Origin: Marinobacter iranensis
GTDB lineage: Bacteria > Pseudomonadota > Gammaproteobacteria > Pseudomonadales > Oleiphilaceae
NCBI RefSeq assembly: GCF_029207565.1
Contig: NZ_JANCMW010000004.1
Span: 1-64,000 of the forward strand
Length of the DNA: 64,000 nt
Reading direction: 5' to 3'
The notes beneath the pieces are model-generated. The model did not search any database, was not told the DNA's origin, and saw only the letters and a program-made list of their open reading frames with translations. A program made the translations under genes and the position numbers. The first letter of the stretch is position 1. Every line of letters begins with the position of its first letter. This document shows, in pieces, positions 54,503 through 62,432 of the stretch.

Positions 54503-55819
54503 TTACAGCTTGCCCTCGTATTCGAAGGTCTCAGTCCAGTCCCGGACGACACCATCCAGCGCCTCCTTGGCAGTGCCAGACCCGGCGACGACGTAAGTAT
54601 GCAGGCGAGCCTGCATGGCCAATAGAAGCTCGGCATAGGCGGGCTCGGCCCAGAAGTCCTTCACGATGGCCATGGAGTCCAGGAAGGTCTGGGCATAAGG
54701 CTGGCTGCTGGCGAAATCCGGATCTTCAACCACGGCTTTGAGCGCAGAATAGCCACCCAACTCCCACCAGCGGGCCTGGACCTCAGGTTGAGCAAACCAG
54801 CGAATGTATTCGAGTGCGGCTTCCTGTTTTTCGGAATAGGCCACCACCGAAATACCCTGCCCCCCAAGCTGTGCATACTGGCCCGCGGGGCCGGCAGGAT
54901 TGGGGAAGTAACCTGAACGCTCACCACCGACATTGGGGTCGGCGTGCACGCCCGGCCAGATGAATGCAAAGTTCATCTGCATTGCCACCTGACCGGATTT
55001 GTAGGCGTCGATGTTCTCGCTCATGTACCAGTTGGAGGATCCCGGAGGCGTGCCGGTTTTGTAAAGCTCCTTATAGTACTCAAGCCCTGCGACGGCGCCC
55101 GGGGAGTTCACATAGCCTTCCAGTTCATAGGGATTGTCCGGGTTCTGATATTCGAACCCATAGTTATACAGAGCGTTGGTTGCGCCCATGGTGATGCCTT
55201 CGGAACCCCGCTCAGTGTAGATGGAAGCGCCATAGACCGTATTGCCGTCAATGGTCCGGCCCTGGAAGAACTGGGCGATGTCTTTCAGCTCCTCGAGTGT
55301 GGCGGGCGCCTCCAGGTCACGACCATATTTTTCCCGAAATTCCGCCCGTAGTTCAGGCCGCTCAAACCAATCGCGGCGGTAGGTCCAGCCAACAACGTCG
55401 CCAAACGCAGGCAGCGCATAATAGTTTGGCGTGCCTTTGGGCCATTCGGCGTAACCGGTAACCGTTGCCGGAATGAAGTCGTCCATGGAGATGCCGTTTT
55501 TCTCAAAGAACTCATTGAGTTTCACGTAGTGTCCGCTTTCTGCACCCCCGCCGATCCATTGGCTGTCGCCGATCATCAGGTCACAGAGCTGTCCGCCGGA
55601 ATTCAGTTCATTCAGCATGCGGTCGGCAAAATTGGGCCAGGGTACGAATTCGAAACTCATTTTATGGCCGGATTGCTGCTCGAAGTCCTTGCTGAGCTCA
55701 GTTAATGCGTTAGCCGGGTCCCATGCCGCCCAGCAGAGTGTCAGTTCCTCTGCCTGGGCCGAGCTGGCGGCGGCTGCCATCGCGAATGAAGCCACGGTGT
55801 AAGTCAGTTTCTTGTTCAT
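54503..55819 (-). CDS. ABC transporter solute-binding protein, GlpV-like
   Basis: A 438-residue family-1 extracellular binding protein with a signal peptide (about 1-23, cleavage after AQA). Mature start EELTLCWAAWDPANAL and the MIGDSQWIGGGAESGHYVKL segment resemble the glycerol-type binding proteins (GlpV). It is the first gene of the operon, as usual for the most abundant component. GAGGA precedes the ATG at 55819; longer in-frame starts lack signals. The ligand is inferred only from the partner kinase: dihydroxyacetone, glycerol or a related small polyol. Confidence 0.88.
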   Translation of the reverse strand: MNKKLTYTVASFAMAAAASSAQAEELTLCWAAWDPANALTELSKDFEQQSGHKMSFEFVPWPNFADRMLNELNSGGQLCDLMIGDSQWIGGGAESGHYVKLNEFFEKNGISMDDFIPATVTGYAEWPKGTPNYYALPAFGDVVGWTYRRDWFERPELRAEFREKYGRDLEAPATLEELKDIAQFFQGRTIDGNTVYGASIYTERGSEGITMGATNALYNYGFEYQNPDNPYELEGYVNSPGAVAGLEYYKELYKTGTPPGSSNWYMSENIDAYKSGQVAMQMNFAFIWPGVHADPNVGGERSGYFPNPAGPAGQYAQLGGQGISVVAYSEKQEAALEYIRWFAQPEVQARWWELGGYSALKAVVEDPDFASSQPYAQTFLDSMAIVKDFWAEPAYAELLLAMQARLHTYVVAGSGTAKEALDGVVRDWTETFEYEGKL

Positions 55820-55882
55820 TGTTGATGTCCTCACTGGGGGCTGTCGCGGCTCATGGGTCGCGAATTGTTGTGTTGTCATTTC

Positions 55883-55912
55883 AAGCTAGTTGAGGTACGC
55901 ACCTCATGTCAA
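55883..55912 (-). promoter_or_regulatory. Promoter of the ABC-dhaKL operon
   Basis: On the minus strand a perfect -35 hexamer TTGACA (55907-55912) is followed, 18 bases later, by a weak -10 TAGCTT (55883-55888). The first LacI-type operator (55891-55906) fills the spacer between them, so repressor binding would block RNA polymerase. Confidence 0.55.
55891..55906. promoter_or_regulatory. LacI-type operator O1
   Basis: TGAGGTAC GCACCTCA is a near-perfect 16-base palindrome with a central CG, the typical LacI-family form. It sits between the -35 and -10 boxes of the operon promoter. A second copy lies 30 bp away centre to centre, about three helical turns. Confidence 0.75.
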
Positions 55913-55920
55913 TAAAATTC

Positions 55921-55936
55921 TGAGGTGCGCACATCA
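55921..55936. promoter_or_regulatory. LacI-type operator O2
   Basis: TGAGGTGC GCACATCA repeats the same palindrome with one imperfect position and the same central CG. It lies nearer the regulator gene and upstream of the operon -35 box, suggesting cooperative binding with O1 and autoregulation. Confidence 0.7.
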
Positions 55937-56008
55937 GAAACTTGCGCTAACTTTAAAATCACAGTACAAGGCCCTGAGTTGAAAGAGTTCCCGAAGAATA
56001 AGGACAGC

Positions 56009-57034
56009 ATGAGACCGACGACAAAAGACCTGGCGCAAGCGGCAGGTGTAAGCCTGGCTACAGTAGACCGTGTTTTGAACGGGCGCCCGGGCGTTCGCAA
56101 GAAAACCGTGGATGCGGTTAACAACGCTATCCAGAAAATCGGCTTCGAACGCAATCAGGTGGCCGCGACACTGGCCAGAAAGCGAGGTTATCGTTTCGGA
56201 TTTGTCCTGCCAAAAGAGGGTGATGAATTTCTGGATGAGATCATGGAGCGCATCCGCGAGATCCAAAGGGCCGGTCGTGCCGAAATGATGAGCGTAAAAA
56301 CAATTCGTATCGACGAACAGGACCCACACAAGGCCGCCGCATCGCTTTCACGACTGAAGACCGAGGATTTCGATGGCATTGCCATCATGGCCCCGGAAAC
56401 GCCCCAGATTCGGGATGCCATCTTGCGCATGCGGGAGCGCGGCATACTGACAATTCCTTTTATTTCCAATCAGCAGAACGATGAAAACGACGTGTTCGTT
56501 GGCATTGATAACCGCGCAGCAGGGGCTACGGCCGGACGGCTGATGGGACGCTTTGTTTGCGCACAACAGGGCGTTGTGGCCGTTATTACCGACACAGTGC
56601 AGGCACGGGACAGTCTGGAAAGGCGGCTGGGGTTCGACGATGTCATCAACCACGATTTTGCCAACCTGAGAGTGTTACCGACCCTTGAAACCTACGCTGA
56701 TCCGGAACGAACACAGCGAATCATCCGGACCATTATGGCCAGTCAACCGGACCTTGTCGGCATTTATATGATGGGGTCGGAGGCCCGGGTTCCACTTGAA
56801 ATGCTTAGCCAGTTCAGAACCGATGAAGACTTGGTAACCATCGCCCATGAGAAGACCCCCTCCACTGTGGCGGCCCTAAGGGATCGAAAGCTTGACGCGC
56901 TGGTTGCCCAGAACCCTGGGCACCTGGTAAGAAGTGCGGTCCGGATTCTTCGCGCTAAATGCGAAAACCGACCTACCCTGGCCTCACAGGAAAAAACACG
57001 AATTGAAATACTGATCGCGGATAATCTTTACTGA
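56009..57034 (+). CDS. LacI-family transcriptional regulator
   Basis: A 341-residue regulator: helix-turn-helix at about 3-25 (TKDLAQAAGVSLATVDRVLN), hinge helix (VAATLARKRG) and a periplasmic-binding-like effector domain (about 60-341). The ATG at 56009 follows AAGGACAGC; an in-frame ATG at 55925 would start inside the second operator and is rejected. Divergent position and the twin operators make it the repressor of the ABC-kinase operon. Glycerol systems usually use a DeoR-type GlpR instead. Confidence 0.88.
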   Translation: MRPTTKDLAQAAGVSLATVDRVLNGRPGVRKKTVDAVNNAIQKIGFERNQVAATLARKRGYRFGFVLPKEGDEFLDEIMERIREIQRAGRAEMMSVKTIRIDEQDPHKAAASLSRLKTEDFDGIAIMAPETPQIRDAILRMRERGILTIPFISNQQNDENDVFVGIDNRAAGATAGRLMGRFVCAQQGVVAVITDTVQARDSLERRLGFDDVINHDFANLRVLPTLETYADPERTQRIIRTIMASQPDLVGIYMMGSEARVPLEMLSQFRTDEDLVTIAHEKTPSTVAALRDRKLDALVAQNPGHLVRSAVRILRAKCENRPTLASQEKTRIEILIADNLY

Positions 57035-57125
57035 TCCATGTTGAGGAAAAGCCAAGGACGTGCGGAGACACCGTGGTCGGCTCAGTGGCGGAGGCGACTC
57101 TACCCGCCCCCGCCTGAATCCGGTG

Positions 57126-57854
57126 TTATTCCAACACTGGGCGTGCGTTGGTTGACTGGATGGGGCGGTTGTTGTGATGGTGCATAACCTGCAGGAACTG
57201 GTCGATCTGCGCCTTGGACGCTGAGATCGGTTGCTTCATCACCAACCAGCGCACACCCTCTGAGCAAGGTGGGGTGGTTAACGAGCCGTTAAAGCGGTAG
57301 TAATCATGCTCTTTCGGCAGGATTTCCAGAGGAGAGATGTCTGATGTCAGGGCTTTTACCTCCCCTTTTTCGGGCATCTGTGCCCACGCCTTTGCAAGCG
57401 CCGTATTTTCCTCACCTTCGGTAACCATAACCGCTACGACAGCCAGGTTGCCATCGTTGTCAGCATGGACCAGGTGACCTTCCATGGGGTACGACTTGCC
57501 ATGTATCTGGTTTTCGCTCGGCACGTGAAAGTGGAACTGCTTGAGCTCGAACTCGATGCCATCAACGGCGATGGTGCTACCCGGAAGCGTGTTTACCTGA
57601 ACGGTATGGCCGTTATTCAGGATCTCTGAACTGCCAGCCCCATACTTGAAGAAAACAGGCTCCAACTTGGCGTCTATGAAGCCCGCCAGGTTAATGGGCG
57701 ACTGATTGCTCCCTGCGCATGCGCCGTATTCGGGGCTGAGTTTCGCCCAGTTGTCGGGCCCTGTGTCGCCGGTATAGTCCCAGGCTGCACCATTACCGCT
57801 GAATGCAAAGCTTGAAAACAACAGCATACCAACTGCAATCAATGCTCTTTTCAT
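57126..57854 (-). CDS. Periplasmic alpha-carbonic anhydrase
   Basis: A 242-residue enzyme with a signal peptide (about 1-22). The three zinc-binding histidines are visible as His108 and His110 in QFHFHVPSEN and His127 in EGHLVH; the substrate-pocket block SLTTPPCSEGVRWLV is intact. It interconverts CO2 and bicarbonate in the periplasm. AGAGGAGAA precedes the ATG. PmrA-like direct repeats upstream suggest control by the neighbouring two-component system. Confidence 0.92.
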   Translation of the reverse strand: MKRALIAVGMLLFSSFAFSGNGAAWDYTGDTGPDNWAKLSPEYGACAGSNQSPINLAGFIDAKLEPVFFKYGAGSSEILNNGHTVQVNTLPGSTIAVDGIEFELKQFHFHVPSENQIHGKSYPMEGHLVHADNDGNLAVVAVMVTEGEENTALAKAWAQMPEKGEVKALTSDISPLEILPKEHDYYRFNGSLTTPPCSEGVRWLVMKQPISASKAQIDQFLQVMHHHNNRPIQSTNARPVLE

Positions 57855-57905
57855 GATTCTCCTCTCGAATACTTTGTTTAGGGAGTCGACAAGATAGAGG
57901 GCCCG

Positions 57906-57925
57906 GCGTTAAGGCCGCGTTAAGG
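57906..57925. promoter_or_regulatory. OmpR-family (PmrA/QseB-like) direct-repeat site
   Basis: GCGTTAAGG occurs twice (57906-57914 and 57917-57925) with an 11-bp period. Read on the minus strand it is CTTAA, six bases, CTTAA, close to the PmrA/QseB box. It lies about 52 bp upstream of the carbonic-anhydrase start and just beyond the kinase stop. Binding by the adjacent response regulator is the natural prediction. Confidence 0.55.
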
Positions 57926-57929
57926 TATG

Positions 57930-59189
57930 TCAGGAGGGTTCAACCGAGGGCACAGAAGGAAAGGACAGCACAAACCGGGTTCCCCCGCCTTGCGGAATTT
58001 CAAGGTGGATGTCCCAGCCGATATGATCCGCCACACGTTTTACGATCGACAGCCCCAGCCCCGCACCTTCATGTGCCGGCCGGTCATCACCGTGGACGAA
58101 CCGTTCAAACAATCGCTCGCGCACGTTTTCTGGGATGCCTGTGCCGGTGTCTTCAATCACCAGGCTGCCAGCGGCAAGTTCGACGCAAACCAGGCCCTGT
58201 TCCGTGTGCCTGCATGCGTTACGCAGCAAGTTGCCGATTACGATACCGGCCAGTTCCGGGCGCACAAGGGTCGAGACCTGTTCAGACCATTCCAGCCTGC
58301 ATTCGACTTCCTTATCCCGCAGTAGCGGCCTGCAACGTTCCATTTCCGATTCAATAATAGGGTTAAGCGCAGTACGAGGCGCATCCAGGGATTCCGGGCC
58401 ACGTGAAAGCAGGAGCAGTGCACTCACCCGTTGCGCGGTCTCGTCCACCACACGCCGGATGCGCTCAGCGGTAGTGTATTGCGCCGGCTGCCCTGATAGC
58501 TGCGAAGCCAGCACTTCTGCCGCACCCAGTATGACGGTCAATGGCGTGCGCAACTCATGGCTGACGTCGCCGGTGAACAATCGCTCGCGATGCAGGATTT
58601 GCTGGAGTTCATCGGTGCGCTTGGCGAAGGCCCGCGCCAAGACGCCAATTTCATCGTGCGCACGCAGTGAAGGCAATTCGGTTGGCCCGGCGTTGCGGGA
58701 AACAGCATCGGCAAGCGCAGCGACCGGCGCGATCGTACTGCGGGCACTCAACACGCCGAGGATCCCGGCTAACAGGACGCTGAACACAAAACCGATGGCC
58801 AGGGAAAGGAGAATGACCAGTTCAGTATGCTCGAGCTCTTCGACTTCCTGTACCACGGCATAACGGCTGGCATCGTGATCGCGCAGCAACGCGTGAACAT
58901 GCCGATCGCTGATCGGTAGCTCATGGATGCCGGCGGACAATGCCCTCAGCTCTGTCGGAATAGCTTCATCAATGAGGAATCGCACGTCCGGTGGCGCATC
59001 CGGCATATGCCCCTTCTGATGGAATTCAATCAGCCGATTGGCCATCTTTGCCAGTCGCGCATCGATGACCTGCTCTTCAATGACTTTCACCGAGATATAG
59101 GTAACCAGACTAAAGGCGCCGGCTACCGCAACTGCGAGCAGGATATAGGTGAGCGTAATGCGCTTTTTGAGCGAAAGTCTAGGCTTCAC
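57930..59189 (-). CDS. Sensor histidine kinase
   Basis: A 419-residue kinase: first transmembrane helix about 10-33, a periplasmic domain (about 34-122), a second helix about 123-146, HAMP, HisKA with the phospho-acceptor His in TGDVSHELRTPL, and HATPase with IVIGNLLRNACRH, DTGTGIP and GAGLGLSI boxes. It overlaps the upstream response-regulator gene by 11 bp. Stimulus unknown; the carbonic-anhydrase gene downstream suggests a link to pH, bicarbonate or envelope state. Confidence 0.9.
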   Translation of the reverse strand: MKPRLSLKKRITLTYILLAVAVAGAFSLVTYISVKVIEEQVIDARLAKMANRLIEFHQKGHMPDAPPDVRFLIDEAIPTELRALSAGIHELPISDRHVHALLRDHDASRYAVVQEVEELEHTELVILLSLAIGFVFSVLLAGILGVLSARSTIAPVAALADAVSRNAGPTELPSLRAHDEIGVLARAFAKRTDELQQILHRERLFTGDVSHELRTPLTVILGAAEVLASQLSGQPAQYTTAERIRRVVDETAQRVSALLLLSRGPESLDAPRTALNPIIESEMERCRPLLRDKEVECRLEWSEQVSTLVRPELAGIVIGNLLRNACRHTEQGLVCVELAAGSLVIEDTGTGIPENVRERLFERFVHGDDRPAHEGAGLGLSIVKRVADHIGWDIHLEIPQGGGTRFVLSFPSVPSVEPS

Positions 59190-59862
59190 CGGGCACCACG
59201 AGTCGATAGCCTGTACCCGGCAGGGTCAGCAGCATCGAATGGGAAAACGGTTTGTCGAGCGCCTGGCGCAACGTATGAATATGAGTACGCAAGGCATCGC
59301 TGTCCGGTGGATTGTCACCCCACACTTCGCGCTCAAGCGCTTCACGAGGCAGCAACGCCGGCGCGACACGCATTAGTGCGACGAGGATCTTGTAGCCGGT
59401 CGGCGTCAGCTCCAGTGCCTGGCCGGCGCGTGTGGACTGGCCGGTGCTGGTATCCAGTTGAAGATCACCAAAGGTCAGAACTGACTGCACATGCTCGTTG
59501 CGCGCACGGCGTACAAGGGCTTTCAGGCGCGCATCCAGTTCCGGGAGTGAGTAAGGTTTGACCAGGTAATCGTCGGCGCCGACCTCGAATCCGGTCAGCT
59601 TATCATGCACCGTGTCACGCGCGGTCAGCATCAGAATCGGCGTCGCCAGCCGATGCTCACATCGAAGCGTGCGGCACACCTCCACGCCATCCATGCCCGG
59701 CAGTGACAGGTCGAGGACAATCGCATCATGGATGGACTCCGTTGCGCAGCAGACCCCGGCCTTGCCAGTGCGCGCCACGTTCAGCGTATAGCCAAGCGGT
59801 TCCAGATAGCCGTACAAGTTCGCGACAATATCCGGATTATCCTCAATGATCAGCACATGCAT
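59179..59862 (-). CDS. OmpR-family response regulator
   Basis: A 227-residue regulator: receiver domain (Asp in VLDLSLPGMDG; Lys in YLVKPYS) and a winged-helix trans_reg_C DNA-binding domain (ELTPTGYKILVAL, then LRTHIHTLRQALD). The ATG at 59862 follows GGAAA; two ATGs farther up (59880, 59901) are less likely. It is the partner of the next kinase and resembles the PmrA/QseB branch. Confidence 0.9.
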   Translation of the reverse strand: MHVLIIEDNPDIVANLYGYLEPLGYTLNVARTGKAGVCCATESIHDAIVLDLSLPGMDGVEVCRTLRCEHRLATPILMLTARDTVHDKLTGFEVGADDYLVKPYSLPELDARLKALVRRARNEHVQSVLTFGDLQLDTSTGQSTRAGQALELTPTGYKILVALMRVAPALLPREALEREVWGDNPPDSDALRTHIHTLRQALDKPFSHSMLLTLPGTGYRLVVPGEA

Positions 59863-60009
59863 GGGTTTTCCGTCTAACATCCAAAACGGCATTCGGAACA
59901 ATGTCTATTGTCCACCATCCACTGGTAGCGTTCCCGTTATTTTTCAGGAAACGGCGTTAGACATTCGTCAGGTACTGCCCTTGGCTGAGAATCAGTTTTG
60001 AGCGGAATA

Positions 60010-60096
60010 TGGTGCCCGGAGCCGGAATCGAACCGGCACAGCCTTACGGCCGAGAGATTTTAAGTCTCTTGTGTCTACCTATTCCACCATCCGGGC
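60010..60096 (-). tRNA. tRNA-Leu (anticodon UAA)
   Basis: On the minus strand the acceptor stem begins GCCCGGA and the 3-prime end is TCCGGGCACCA with an encoded CCA. The anticodon arm GAGACTTAAAATCTC places TAA in the loop, and a long variable arm follows (CTCGGCCGTAAGGCTGTG), as in class-II tRNA-Leu. The T arm CCGGTTCCGATTCCGG is present. Length is 87 bases with CCA. Confidence 0.97.
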
Positions 60097-60194
60097 ATTC
60101 GGAGGGGGTTGTGAGGAGCTTTTGAGGGGCAGGATTGTATAAGGCCCTGCCCGGTAACGCAATTGGGATTGCGGGTGAGGATGGTGAAGCCGGG

Positions 60195-60818
60195 TTAGGC
60201 GGGCCGCTGCGCCCTGCCCTTGTAGATATAGCCGGCGAATTTCGGTGCCTTTGGTAGGTAACAGTTTTCCAGTTCGGTGATGTCGAAACCCGCTTCCTGG
60301 ATCAGTTCTGTGATCGGGCGGTTCAGGTGGCAGCCGCCGGCAATTTTCTTCCAGCCCGGGGTGATGCGGTGTTGCCACTTTCGAACGCCCTGGTCCGGGG
60401 ACTGGCCGTGTTCCAGGAACAGCAGTTCGCCACCGGGCTTGAGCACCCGTTTCATCTGGTCCAGGGCGGCCCGCCAATCCGGGATGGTGCACAGGGTGAA
60501 GGTCAGCAGTACGGTATCTACGCTGTCATCCGGTAGTGGGATCTTCTCGCCGGGCAGGTCCAGCCATTCCACGTTAACGGGGGATTTGGCGAGATTGGCC
60601 TGGGCCTTGCGCCGCATGCCTTCGGACGGCTCCAGTCCGTAGACCAGGCTTACTGTGTCGGGGTTGTAGAATTCGAGATTGATTCCGGAGCCCATGCCTA
60701 CCTCCAGCACGGTGCCCGTTGCCCGGGGAACGACCTGGCTGCGCAGTTTCATCACCGGCCCTACGGAGCAGGAATAGTCGATCAGGTGCGGCAGTATTCG
60801 TTCGTCGTAAAAGCCCAT
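60195..60818 (-). CDS. Class I SAM-dependent methyltransferase
   Basis: A 207-residue methyltransferase (UbiE/Methyltransf_11 type). Motif I is VLEVGMGSGINLEFY, motif II LPDDSVDTVLLTFTLC, and post-motif LKPGGELLFLEHGQSP. It resembles human METTL7-like/phosphatidylethanolamine methyltransferase-like sequences of small bacterial proteins, but the substrate is not known. It is divergent from the cioAB genes. Confidence 0.8.
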   Translation of the reverse strand: MGFYDERILPHLIDYSCSVGPVMKLRSQVVPRATGTVLEVGMGSGINLEFYNPDTVSLVYGLEPSEGMRRKAQANLAKSPVNVEWLDLPGEKIPLPDDSVDTVLLTFTLCTIPDWRAALDQMKRVLKPGGELLFLEHGQSPDQGVRKWQHRITPGWKKIAGGCHLNRPITELIQEAGFDITELENCYLPKAPKFAGYIYKGRAQRPA

Positions 60819-60832
60819 GGTTATCCCCGTGC

Positions 60833-60846
60833 TTGTCTTAAATCAA
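60833..60846. promoter_or_regulatory. FNR/Anr-like box upstream of cioA
   Basis: TTGTC TTAA ATCAA matches the FNR/Anr consensus TTGAT-N4-ATCAA at eight of ten defined positions. It lies 154 bp before cioA and close to the divergent methyltransferase start. Oxygen-responsive control would suit a bd-type oxidase; only a candidate. Confidence 0.35.
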
Positions 60847-60876
60847 TAGGTGCGACATTCTGTCCCTTGGTTTCCG

Positions 60877-60896
60877 CCATGCTATTGGTAGCATGG
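60877..60896. promoter_or_regulatory. Perfect 8-bp inverted repeat in the cioA leader
   Basis: CCATGCTA (60877-60884) and TAGCATGG (60889-60896) are perfectly complementary with a TTGG loop. It may be a repressor operator or a leader-RNA hairpin. It lies 103 bp before the cioA start with no T-run after it, so termination is unlikely. Confidence 0.4.
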
Positions 60897-60999
60897 TAAC
60901 CATCTGCCGGCGAAAACAACACTACAATCCAGTCAAGGCAGCGGCCAAACGGGCGCCGTGTCCGTTTATTGTGTTCACTGTAGTGTCCGGAGGTTCCGC

Positions 61000-62430
61000 A
61001 TGGAGCTTGATCCCATTATTCTATCGCGAATCCAGTTCGCGTTTGTGGTGTCCTTCCACGCCATATTCCCTGTGTTTACCATCGGGCTGGCGTCCTATAT
61101 CGCCGTGCTGGAAGGTTTGGCGTTCAAAACGAATAACCCGGCCTGGGTGAAGCTCTCTGCCTTCTGGACCAAGGTGTTCGCTGTGGTGTTCGGTATGGGT
61201 GTGGTGTCGGGCATTGTGATGTCGTTCCAGTTCGGCACCAACTGGAGCAATTTTGCCCAGGCGTCCGCCAACTTCCTGGGGCCGATGCTGAGCTACGAGG
61301 TGGTGACGGCCTTCTTCCTGGAGGCATCTTTCCTTGGCGTGCTTTTATTCGGCCGTGACAAGGTGCCCGCAGGGGTTCACCTGTTTGCGGCGGTGATGGT
61401 GGCAACCGGTACCTTTATCTCGTCGTTCTGGATACTCTCCGCCAATAGCTGGATGCACACCCCCGCCGGTACGGAATTCCGGGACGGGGTGTTCTTTGTC
61501 ACCTCCTGGAGCGAGGCGATTTTTAACCCGTCCTTCCCCTACCGCTTTGCCCACATGGTGGTAGCGTCGTTCCTGACCGGCTCGTTCGTGGTGGCGGGTG
61601 TCAGTGCCTGGTACCTGCTCCGCAAGCGTGAGGTGGAGGCGAACCGGCGCGCGCTGTCCATGAGCCTGTGGCTGATTCTGGTTCTTGCTCCCACCCAGGC
61701 GGTTATCGGGGATTTCCATGGCCTGAACACATTAGAACACCAGCCCATGAAGGTAGCGGCGATGGAAGGCAACTGGGAGACTTCCCGCAACGTGCCACTG
61801 CTGCTGTTCGCCATTCCGGACCAGGAAAACCAGACCAATCACTTCGAGGTGGGCATTCCCAGCCTGGCCAGCCTGATACTCACCCACGAATGGGATGGCG
61901 AAGTGCCCGGGCTGAACGAGGTGGCAGTGGATGAGCAACCGCCGGTGGCGATCGTGTTCTGGTCGTTCCGGGTGATGGTTGGCCTAGGCGTATTGATGAT
62001 CCTGTTCGCTTTTACGGGCCTGGCGTTGCGAGCCGGTGGCCGCTACTGGCGCACACCCTGGTTCCTTCAGGGGTTGCGCTTGATGAGCCTGACGCCCTTC
62101 GTGGCGGTACTGGCCGGATGGTTCGTGACGGAAATCGGCCGCGCGCCCTGGCTGGTGTACGGGCTGATGAGCCATAGTGAGGCTGTCACCCCTTCGTTGA
62201 CTGGCGGTATGGCGCTGTTTTCACTGATTGGTTACATCGTGGTCTATTCTTTGGTGTTCAGTGCGGGCGTTTATTACCTGATGCGTGTCCTCTATGTGGG
62301 CATTGAGGACAACGAATTCGAGGAGGAGAATGAGGCCGACAGGCCGAAACGCCCCTTCTCTGCCAGCCATGTACCGTTTGAGATCGATGACAACGGTAGC
62401 CACAAGCCACTGAACCAGGGAGGCCACTGA
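61000..62430 (+). CDS. cioA: Cytochrome bd-type (CIO) quinol oxidase subunit I
   Basis: A 476-residue membrane subunit. His20 in SFHAIFP is the heme ligand; GRAPWLVYGL and the ANSWMHTPAG block are conserved. The quinol-binding loop is short, the form seen in the cyanide-insensitive oxidase CioA rather than in long-loop CydA. It reduces O2 to water using ubiquinol. The ATG at 61000 follows a GGAGG site; a longer frame to 60958 is rejected. It starts a cioA-cioB-cydD run. Confidence 0.93.
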   Translation: MELDPIILSRIQFAFVVSFHAIFPVFTIGLASYIAVLEGLAFKTNNPAWVKLSAFWTKVFAVVFGMGVVSGIVMSFQFGTNWSNFAQASANFLGPMLSYEVVTAFFLEASFLGVLLFGRDKVPAGVHLFAAVMVATGTFISSFWILSANSWMHTPAGTEFRDGVFFVTSWSEAIFNPSFPYRFAHMVVASFLTGSFVVAGVSAWYLLRKREVEANRRALSMSLWLILVLAPTQAVIGDFHGLNTLEHQPMKVAAMEGNWETSRNVPLLLFAIPDQENQTNHFEVGIPSLASLILTHEWDGEVPGLNEVAVDEQPPVAIVFWSFRVMVGLGVLMILFAFTGLALRAGGRYWRTPWFLQGLRLMSLTPFVAVLAGWFVTEIGRAPWLVYGLMSHSEAVTPSLTGGMALFSLIGYIVVYSLVFSAGVYYLMRVLYVGIEDNEFEEENEADRPKRPFSASHVPFEIDDNGSHKPLNQGGH

Positions 62431-62432
62431 TT

